Position numbers and translations under genes: made by a program. A stretch of DNA of 64,000 nt from Roseateles sp. YR242 (GTDB lineage: Bacteria; Pseudomonadota; Gammaproteobacteria; Burkholderiales; Burkholderiaceae_C). Below the pieces are notes generated by a model. That model made no database searches. It saw nothing but the letters and a program-made list of their open reading frames with translations, and was not told where the DNA came from. The stretch spans positions 62,001 through 126,000 of the forward strand of contig NZ_FOAV01000008.1 in the NCBI RefSeq assembly GCF_900109745.1, given 5' to 3'. Below are positions 57,994 through 64,000 of this stretch, in pieces. How positions within the stretch are numbered: the stretch's first letter is position 1; each line of letters opens with the position of its first letter.

Positions 57994-59838
57994 TCAATAC
58001 CGTCCCAGCCGCACACGCAGCACGGTGCCCCGCGCCGGCAGGTTGAAGCCCCAGTCGACCTGGTCGCCATTCCAGCGGCGGGTCATGACCCAGCGGCCCT
58101 TGGCGTCGAACTGGCCTTCTTCAGCGCTGAGCAGGGTGTGGCCTCGACCCTTGAAACTGGCGTCCGGATTGAAACGCACCCGCGTGCGCTGGCCCACCAC
58201 GATGAACTCGTCAGGCCCGATCTGCGCAATGGCCACGCCGCCCTGGGGTTGCTCGCTGCCTGCGGGCGCATCGTCCTTGAGCTGGGGCCAACTGCGTTCA
58301 CCGAATTGCCATTCACCAAAGCTGAGCTGGGCCGTCCAGCCGTCCAGGGCCAGGCTCTGGGCCTGGTGGTCGTCGCCCTCGGCGGCCCCCCGCGTGCGGC
58401 CCTGCAGGGCCCAGCCGGCCCAGGCGCTGGCCATCGGGCGCAGCAGGCGGTAGACCTGGGCGATGGGCGCGGTCATGCGCTCGTCGGTGTGGGCACTGCC
58501 CAGCGGGTAGTTGCTGTAGTCCGCATAGTCCACGCCGAAGGGCGAGACCCCGATGCCACCACGGCCCAGCACCTGATAGATATACCGCGCATAACGCGGC
58601 GCGTTGCCCATCTCCGGCACCCAGAGGGCGTTGTCCGGCCGCTGGAACTGGTCGAGGATGGCGGTGACCTTGGCCGACTCCGGCATGTAGATGTCGGGGC
58701 CGATCACGTCGATGTGAGGCGCTGCGGCCTTGTAGATGCCGAGCACGTCGTAGGTCGGGCCACCGCTGGCGAAGTTCTTCTTCCACGGGGCCTTGGGTTC
58801 GAGCGGCTCGCGCAGGGCATTGTTGACCCACATGGGCAGGTCGTGCACCGCGCGGCCCGCCTGGGCGATGCGCTCGATGTAGCGGGCAATGGCCCAGCTG
58901 TGGAAGTACTGGTCGGCGTCGTCGCCATAGACCTGGCGCCAGCTTCCCTGGGTAGCGCCCGGCACTGTCGCGGGCTGACGGCGCAAGACCTCCGCCGGTA
59001 CCGGGGCCTCGAACGCGGACTGCGCGGCAGCGCCATGGTCACGCGCCAGGCCGTAGGTGCCGACCTCGTTCTGCACCTGCACCATGATGACGGTGTGCCG
59101 GTCGCCGTCGACCCGCTTGAGGTGGGTCATCAGCGCAACGAAAGCGCGGCGATCGGCCTCCAGCGTCGCTTCGCCGAACGGGGAGAGGCAATAACTCGGC
59201 TTGCCGTCCTCGTCGAGCATCGGCGGGTAACGGTCGGGATTCAGCTTCACCCAGGCAGGGGTGTATTGCGCGCTGGTGTTCTTCCAGGTCGCGAACCACA
59301 GCAGCACCACCCGCACCTGCTGCTGGCGCGCCTGGGCGATCAGGGTGTCGACGAAACTGAAGTCGAATCGGCCTTCCTCCGGTTCCACCTGTTCCCACGC
59401 GATGGGCACGGCCACCGTGTTGGCCTGGGCATCACGTACCGCAGGCCAGACCTGGGGCAGGGCGCCCGGCCAGTTGCTGGAGTTGTGCACTTGCGCGGCC
59501 AGCATGAGGAAAGGCTGACCGTCGACCATCAGGGCCCAGCGGCCGTCCTGCTGCACCAGGCGAGGGAGAAGGCGCGAGTTGGTGGCGGAGGCCGGCAGGC
59601 TCGCCGATGCGGTTGCTGGCGCCGCCATGGCCGGCATGGGGACTGAAAGTGCTGTCAGGCCCGTGACCAGGCCCACGAACAGGCCGACGAACAGGCCCAC
59701 GCACCGGCCCAAGTACAGACCCGTGGACCGTCCCGTGGACAGCCCCGTGGACAGCCCACCGATACCCCGGCGCGCGCCTCGCCCGCTGTGGCCAGCGAGG
59801 AACGCCCGTGGAGCGCGAAGGAAGGACATCAACCGCAT
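57994..59838 (-). CDS. Secreted GH35 beta-galactosidase with repetitive signal region
   Basis: This 614-aa GH35 enzyme is predicted to remove beta-galactose from xyloglucan side chains. The acid/base is E258 in [11 protein letters not shown] and the nucleophile E409 in LWVPEMGNA; the C-terminal part (about 440-614) resembles the DUF5597 domain of this subgroup. Residues 28-63 are nine G-L/R-x-x tetrapeptides encoded by 12-bp repeats. They merge into the hydrophobic core of the signal, which ends at PAMAAP. The ATG at 59838 follows GAGGAG. It is 22 bp after the TonB receptor stop. Confidence 0.9.
   Translation of the reverse strand: MRLMSFLRAPRAFLAGHSGRGARRGIGGLSTGLSTGRSTGLYLGRCVGLFVGLFVGLVTGLTALSVPMPAMAAPATASASLPASATNSRLLPRLVQQDGRWALMVDGQPFLMLAAQVHNSSNWPGALPQVWPAVRDAQANTVAVPIAWEQVEPEEGRFDFSFVDTLIAQARQQQVRVVLLWFATWKNTSAQYTPAWVKLNPDRYPPMLDEDGKPSYCLSPFGEATLEADRRAFVALMTHLKRVDGDRHTVIMVQVQNEVGTYGLARDHGAAAQSAFEAPVPAEVLRRQPATVPGATQGSWRQVYGDDADQYFHSWAIARYIERIAQAGRAVHDLPMWVNNALREPLEPKAPWKKNFASGGPTYDVLGIYKAAAPHIDVIGPDIYMPESAKVTAILDQFQRPDNALWVPEMGNAPRYARYIYQVLGRGGIGVSPFGVDYADYSNYPLGSAHTDERMTAPIAQVYRLLRPMASAWAGWALQGRTRGAAEGDDHQAQSLALDGWTAQLSFGEWQFGERSWPQLKDDAPAGSEQPQGGVAIAQIGPDEFIVVGQRTRVRFNPDASFKGRGHTLLSAEEGQFDAKGRWVMTRRWNGDQVDWGFNLPARGTVLRVRLGRY
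59650..59757 (-). repeat. 12-bp tandem repeat coding G-L-x-x tetrapeptides
   Basis: Nine degenerate 12-bp units, of the acaggcccacga type on the plus strand, encode [32 protein letters not shown] and GLTA in the GH35 signal region. The repeats themselves build the hydrophobic core, so copy number would set signal length. Confidence 0.88.
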
Positions 59839-59860
59839 CGCCGGGGTACTCCTCAGGTCC

Positions 59861-62800
59861 TCAGAACGACATGCGCGCCGTCAGCGTGTAGCGCCGGCCG
59901 GTATTGAACCAGGCGCGGCCCAGCATGCCGATGTGCTGCTGCATCAACTGCTTGTAGGTCGAGTCGGTCAGGTTCTGACCTTCCAGGCCGACCGTCACGT
60001 TGTCGCTCCACTTGTAGTAGACACCGGCATCCAGCTGGCCGTAGGCGTCCGCCCAGGTGGGCAGGGCCCAGCCGACCGAGGTGCCGCCGTAGGTCGGGCT
60101 GGACGGGTTGGTGTCCAGGCCGTCGCCCCCGTTGGTGCCGTTCACGTTGACCGCCTGCAGGTACTTCGAACGCCAGCTGTAGGCCAGGCGTGCGGAGATC
60201 GGGCCGCGGTCATACAGCAGCGCCAGGTTGTAGGAGTTCTTGGACAGGTTGGCCAGCGGCAGGTTGCCGAAGGTCTGGCCGTTGGTGTCGCAGCCGTTGA
60301 GGTTGAGGTTCAGGTTGGCCGCGCTGTTGCTGCCGGCGCAGTAGGTCGAACTCACCGGGTTGTAGAGCTTGGTGCTGCTGTCCACGTAGGTGTAGTTGGC
60401 CTGCACGCCAAAGCCGGAAAGCCAGCCGGGCAGGGAGTCGAAATAGGTCTGGAAGGCAAGTTCAATGCCGTTGACCTTGCCCTTGGCCCCGTTGATCGGC
60501 GAGGTGACGGTGAAGTTCTGCAGCGTGCCGCTGGCGTCCGGGACCTGGGTGATCGTGGTCTGGTTGATGATCACGTCCTTCAGGTCCTTGTGGAAGGCCG
60601 CGAAGGTCAGGGAGCCGGTCTTGCTGAAGTACCACTCGGCGGTCAGGTCGCCCTGTGTCGCGCGGATGGGCTTGAGCATCGGGTTGCCATCGGCCGTGCC
60701 GGTGCGGGTCACGTTGCTGATCGTGGTGACGTTGCCGACGGTGGTCGAGGTGAAGTTCTGCGCCAGCTGGGTGGTGGCCTGCAATTGGCTGAAGTCGGGC
60801 CGCGAGATGGCCTTGGACAGGGCCGCACGGAACTGCACCTGCTCCGTGGCCTTGAAGCGCAGGTTCAGGCTGGGCAGGCTGTTGGTGTAGGTCTGGCTGA
60901 AGGTGTTGCCCACAGCGAAGTTCGGGATCACCGGCACCACTTCGCCCACGGCGCCCACAGGCACCTGGCTGCTGGTGAAGGTGGTGTAGCCGCGAGCATC
61001 CATCTTCGTGCGCACCACACGCAGGCCGACGTTGCCGTCCACCGGCACGCCCAGCGTGTCATCGAAGGCGAAGCGCAGTTGCGCGTAGGCCGCCTGGGTC
61101 TTTTCGCTCTGGTCGTTGGTGCCCGCCGGGTCCGTACCGAAGGGCGCGGGTGCCCACGGGGTGCAGGAGGAACTGTCGCCACCGTGCTGCTCGGCGCACA
61201 GCGTGTCGTGATAGGCGTGCAGCGCGGCGTAGCTGTCGGGGTATCCTGTCGCGGTGTTGAGCGTCGGGAAGATCAGCGACGGCACGGACGACTTGCCGCC
61301 GAAGAAGTTGTTGAAGTTGTAGACGTAGTGGTTGCTGTTGAAGCGCGGGTCGTTCAGGTAGGCCAGCTGGCCGATGTCCCAGCCCAGTTGCCAGGGCTGC
61401 GAGATGGGCGACCAGAAATACTTGGGCGTGGTGTTGATGGTGGTCGCGTCACGCTCGGACAAGCGAACGCCGAAGCGCAGATCCTGAAGCACACCATCCT
61501 CGAAGCGGAACTTGGCATCCCCCTTCCAGGCTTTTTCGGTGGCCTTGCTCTTGTCCTGATGCTCCTGGGTAAAGGCCCAGTAGTAGTTGGCCGGGTCCTG
61601 CAGGGCCGCACGGTCGGCGTCGCTGAAGGTGAGGCTGGGGCGGCCGCCGCGCAGGTCGATGGTTTCGGATTCCATCAGCACGCCCAGGCCGACCGTGGAG
61701 TCGAACGCGCTGCTGTTGGCGCGGATGTACTGCAGGTCGGAATTCAGCTGCCAGCGGTTGTTGGGCTGCCAGCTGATCTTCCAGCCCAGGTCCTGGGTGT
61801 CCGACTTGCGCCAGGCACTGCGGGTGTCAGAGCCGAAGTTGATGCCGGAGCCGTCGCTGTTGTAGAGCGTGCCGGAGAGGAACTGGCCGTTGTCGGCAAA
61901 CACGCCATCACGCACACGGATCTTGTAGGGATCGGACTGCGCAAAGATGGCGCGCTCGTCCCACTGCATCTTGTACTTGCTCTTGAAGTAGGTGATGGAG
62001 GATTCGACCGAATCATTCTTCCATTGCAGCGCGCCATACAGCCCATCACGCTGGCGCTCGAACTCCAGCGTGCGCCACGCCGAACCCTTGGGCACCCACA
62101 GGTAGGTGCCGGCGGCCTGGCCGTCCACGGCATTGGCCAGCGGGTAATACGGCTCCACCTGGAAGGCATCGGTGCGGGTGCCGCTCTTGGAACTGGCCAG
62201 GTGCAGCAGGGCGCCGAATTGGCCCAGGTCGGTGTTCCAGCGGTTGGAGACGAGGCCGGAGATGCTGGGCGAAGATTTTTTCTTCAGCTCCGAATAGGTG
62301 GACTGGACAGACAACGCTGTCTTGAAACCCGAAAAATCGAAGGGCAGGGCCGTGCGCAGATTCACCAGGCCGCCGATGCCGCCTTCGATCTGCTCGGCCG
62401 ACGGGTTCTTGTACACGTCCACCGCGGCCATCAGCTCGGGCGGCACATCCTCGAAATTGAGCGAGCGGCCGCCGTTGGCGCTGAACGAGTCACGGCCGTT
62501 CATTTCCGAGCGGACGAAGGTGAGGCCACGGATGGTGATGCCCGAGCCTTCCACGGAGAAGTGCTCCGGGTCGTCCTTGGACATGGTGCGGTCCATGGTG
62601 ACGCCCACGATGCGGGCCAGCACCTCCGTGACCGAGCGGTCCGGCAGCTTGCCGATGTCGTCGGCGACGATGGAGTCCACCACCTCGTCGGCGTTTTGCT
62701 TGATGCGTTGCGCGGAACTGAGCGCCGCGCGTTTGCCGGTCACGATGACCGTCTCCACCTTGGTGGGAACTTCCTTCTTGCCGTCTGGGGCGTCAGGGGT

Positions 62801-62905
62801 GGGTGCGGTCTGTGCCGCAGCGATCTGGCCAAAGACCAGACCGCCGATCAGCAAGGCTGCCTGGGCTGCGGCAATGGATACCGCGGTTCGTTGAAGGGTG
62901 CGCAT
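59861..62905 (-). CDS. TonB-dependent outer-membrane receptor (xyloglucan oligosaccharide uptake candidate)
   Basis: This 1014-aa receptor has a signal ending AAAQ (about residue 31), TonB box-like VETVIVTG, a plug (about 65-220; [27 protein letters not shown]) and a barrel ending in LTARMSF with terminal Phe. The ATG at 62905 follows AGGAGACAAC, nearly identical to the leader of the other receptor gene. A longer frame upstream lacks a ribosome site. It heads the GH35-GH74-GH95-esterase-GH1 series, so xyloglucan fragments are the expected cargo. Confidence 0.92.
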   Translation of the reverse strand: MRTLQRTAVSIAAAQAALLIGGLVFGQIAAAQTAPTPDAPDGKKEVPTKVETVIVTGKRAALSSAQRIKQNADEVVDSIVADDIGKLPDRSVTEVLARIVGVTMDRTMSKDDPEHFSVEGSGITIRGLTFVRSEMNGRDSFSANGGRSLNFEDVPPELMAAVDVYKNPSAEQIEGGIGGLVNLRTALPFDFSGFKTALSVQSTYSELKKKSSPSISGLVSNRWNTDLGQFGALLHLASSKSGTRTDAFQVEPYYPLANAVDGQAAGTYLWVPKGSAWRTLEFERQRDGLYGALQWKNDSVESSITYFKSKYKMQWDERAIFAQSDPYKIRVRDGVFADNGQFLSGTLYNSDGSGINFGSDTRSAWRKSDTQDLGWKISWQPNNRWQLNSDLQYIRANSSAFDSTVGLGVLMESETIDLRGGRPSLTFSDADRAALQDPANYYWAFTQEHQDKSKATEKAWKGDAKFRFEDGVLQDLRFGVRLSERDATTINTTPKYFWSPISQPWQLGWDIGQLAYLNDPRFNSNHYVYNFNNFFGGKSSVPSLIFPTLNTATGYPDSYAALHAYHDTLCAEQHGGDSSSCTPWAPAPFGTDPAGTNDQSEKTQAAYAQLRFAFDDTLGVPVDGNVGLRVVRTKMDARGYTTFTSSQVPVGAVGEVVPVIPNFAVGNTFSQTYTNSLPSLNLRFKATEQVQFRAALSKAISRPDFSQLQATTQLAQNFTSTTVGNVTTISNVTRTGTADGNPMLKPIRATQGDLTAEWYFSKTGSLTFAAFHKDLKDVIINQTTITQVPDASGTLQNFTVTSPINGAKGKVNGIELAFQTYFDSLPGWLSGFGVQANYTYVDSSTKLYNPVSSTYCAGSNSAANLNLNLNGCDTNGQTFGNLPLANLSKNSYNLALLYDRGPISARLAYSWRSKYLQAVNVNGTNGGDGLDTNPSSPTYGGTSVGWALPTWADAYGQLDAGVYYKWSDNVTVGLEGQNLTDSTYKQLMQQHIGMLGRAWFNTGRRYTLTARMSF

Positions 62906-63158
62906 GTTGTCTCCTGTCTCTTCTGTGATGGGCCTCTTTGCTCGATGGCGAGGCCTCATAGGCGGTTCATGGGCGCAACGACGTCATTGCCGTCGAGGTG
63001 GTGCACAGGCCCGCGCGGCCATGGCCCTGAGGCCGTCGCGGGCGGTCTTTACTACCAACATCAAAAAACTGCAGTCAAAAAAAACTACGACCAGTCGCCG
63101 TCTCGCTGGGAGCCGGCGCCCCCAGGAACGGGTCAGGCCTTGCTGATCAAGGGGATGA
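62906..63158 (-). promoter_or_regulatory. Gap between xylA and TonB receptor with AT-rich promoter-like segment
   Basis: In this 253-bp gap, the stretch 63045-63100 is markedly AT-rich with A/T runs. On the minus strand TTGACT is followed 17 bp later by GTAGTA, a weak sigma-70-like pair that could drive the receptor operon. A short stem CCTTG-atcag-CAAGG lies just after the xylA stop. Confidence 0.35.
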
Positions 63159-64000
63159 TCAGATGGCGGTGAAGCGGTTGACCAGGTTCTCGAGGTATTC
63201 CTGGCGGCCGGACTTCGGCGCCACATCGGTGTTGCGGGCCAGCACCTGGTCCGCCAACTGCTCCAGCGTGCGACGGCCTTCCAGGATGTCGCGGCCCTCA
63301 GGGGCCGACCAGCCGGCGTAGCGCTGCTTCAGCGCCTGGGCCAACTGCCCGTCCTGGATCATCTGTTCGGCGATCAGCAGGCCCTTGGCGCAAACATCCA
63401 TGCCACCGATATGGCCGTGGAACAGATCCTCCGGGTCGATCGACTGGCGGCGCACCTTGGCGTCGAAGTTCAGGCCACCGCTGCCCAGGCCACCCGCCTG
63501 ATGAATGTGATAAAGCGCCAGCGCGATCTCGGGGACGTTGTTGGGGAACTGGTCGGTATCCCAGCCCAGTTGCGGGTCACCCCGGTTCATGTCGATGCTG
63601 CCGAGAATGCCCAAGGAAGCAGCAACGGCGATCTCATGCTCGAAGGAGTGGCCGGACAAGGTGGCGTGGTTGGCCTCGATGTTGACCTTGACCTCCTTTT
63701 CCAGCCCATAGCGTGTGAGGAAACCGTAAACGGTGGCGCTGTCGAAGTCGTATTGATGCTTGGAGGGCTCGCGCGGCTTGGGTTCGAGCAGGATGGTGCC
63801 CTTGAAGCCCTTGCGGTGCTTGTAGTCCACCACCATGGAGAGGAAGCGGCCCAGTTGCTCCAGCTCCTGGTCCACATCGGTGTTGAGCAGGGTCTCGTAG
63901 CCTTCGCGGCCGCCCCAGAGCACATAGTTTTCCCCGCCCAGGCGCATGGTGGCATCCATGGCGTCGCGGACCTGCAGGGCCGCCAGGCTGAAGATCTCGG
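63159..64000 (-). CDS. xylA: Xylose isomerase, N-terminus beyond window edge
   Basis: This gene isomerises D-xylose to D-xylulose in the cytoplasm. About 280 C-terminal codons are present. The reading frame runs unbroken to the window end ([18 protein letters not shown]). [25 protein letters not shown] (metal-binding Glu), [30 protein letters not shown] and [11 protein letters not shown] are XylA signature blocks. It is on the same strand as, and upstream of, the xyloglucan cluster. It would use the xylose freed by the GH31 enzyme, so xylose seems to go through the isomerase route while arabinose is oxidised. Confidence 0.95.
   Translation of the reverse strand, partial: EIFSLAALQVRDAMDATMRLGGENYVLWGGREGYETLLNTDVDQELEQLGRFLSMVVDYKHRKGFKGTILLEPKPREPSKHQYDFDSATVYGFLTRYGLEKEVKVNIEANHATLSGHSFEHEIAVAASLGILGSIDMNRGDPQLGWDTDQFPNNVPEIALALYHIHQAGGLGSGGLNFDAKVRRQSIDPEDLFHGHIGGMDVCAKGLLIAEQMIQDGQLAQALKQRYAGWSAPEGRDILEGRRTLEQLADQVLARNTDVAPKSGRQEYLENLVNRFTAI

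Noticed and set aside
59579-63172. 1197-codon plus-strand frame opposite GH35 and the second TonB receptor
   Set aside because: The longest shadow in the window. It spans two genes and their promoter on the other strand and has low-complexity composition.

Overview
The window is GC-rich, densely packed Gram-negative DNA. It encodes TonB-dependent receptors, a Burkholderiales-type general porin and many ATGA gene overlaps. The porin type, codon use and the recurrent GGAGAC ribosome-binding motif suggest a betaproteobacterium of the order Burkholderiales (Roseateles/Mitsuaria-like), probably soil- or plant-associated. The taxonomic call is inference. Almost the whole window is a plant cell-wall pentose locus: arabinan/arabinoside use on the left, xyloglucan use on the right.

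Left part (1-15.4 kb). A leftward operon (xylose/arabinose 1-dehydrogenase-like SDR, SMP-30 lactonase, aldose 1-epimerase cut by the window edge) diverges from a rightward operon. The rightward operon encodes L-2-keto-3-deoxyarabonate dehydratase, alpha-ketoglutaric semialdehyde dehydrogenase, a lipoprotein endo-arabinanase (GH43), a CUT1-type oligosaccharide ABC importer, a cytoplasmic GH43 arabinofuranosidase, a secreted GH97, and GntR and LysR regulators. With the L-arabinonate dehydratase at 28-30 kb this is a complete non-phosphorylative L-arabinose to 2-oxoglutarate pathway.

Middle (15.5-34 kb, all leftward). A lower-GC M66-type metalloprotease lipoprotein lies at 15.5-17.6 kb. A YtfQRT-YjfF type furanose ABC importer with a secreted GH43 follows. 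Next comes a run of TonB receptor, cytoplasmic GH43, L-arabinonate dehydratase, secreted GH51 and Tat-exported GH127. Together these can strip alpha- and beta-linked arabinofuranose from pectin side chains or hydroxyproline-rich glycoproteins.

Right part (34.3-64 kb). Divergent from the TonB run is a rightward GH31 alpha-xylosidase - GH9 glucanase - AmpG-like MFS operon, followed by chvE-gguA-gguB. A small block follows: a lone receiver protein, a possible 42-codon ORF, an unknown lipoprotein and a porin. A long leftward cluster then runs from xylA (partial) through a TonB receptor, GH35, GH74, GH95, an SGNH esterase fusion, GH1 and a LacI regulator to a GPH-family symporter. This is a textbook xyloglucan set: GH74 cuts the backbone, GH35/GH95/GH31 remove galactose, fucose and xylose, GH1 finishes the glucan, and XylA handles the xylose.

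Notable oddities are in-frame 9- or 12-bp tandem repeats at the N-termini of three secreted proteins, an SGNH esterase fused to a glucan-binding-like domain, four direct repeats on an 11-bp period upstream of chvE, a 12-bp motif shared by two pentose promoters, and an O-glycoprotease-like M66 enzyme within the arabinose genes. No tRNA, rRNA, insertion sequence or CRISPR array was seen.
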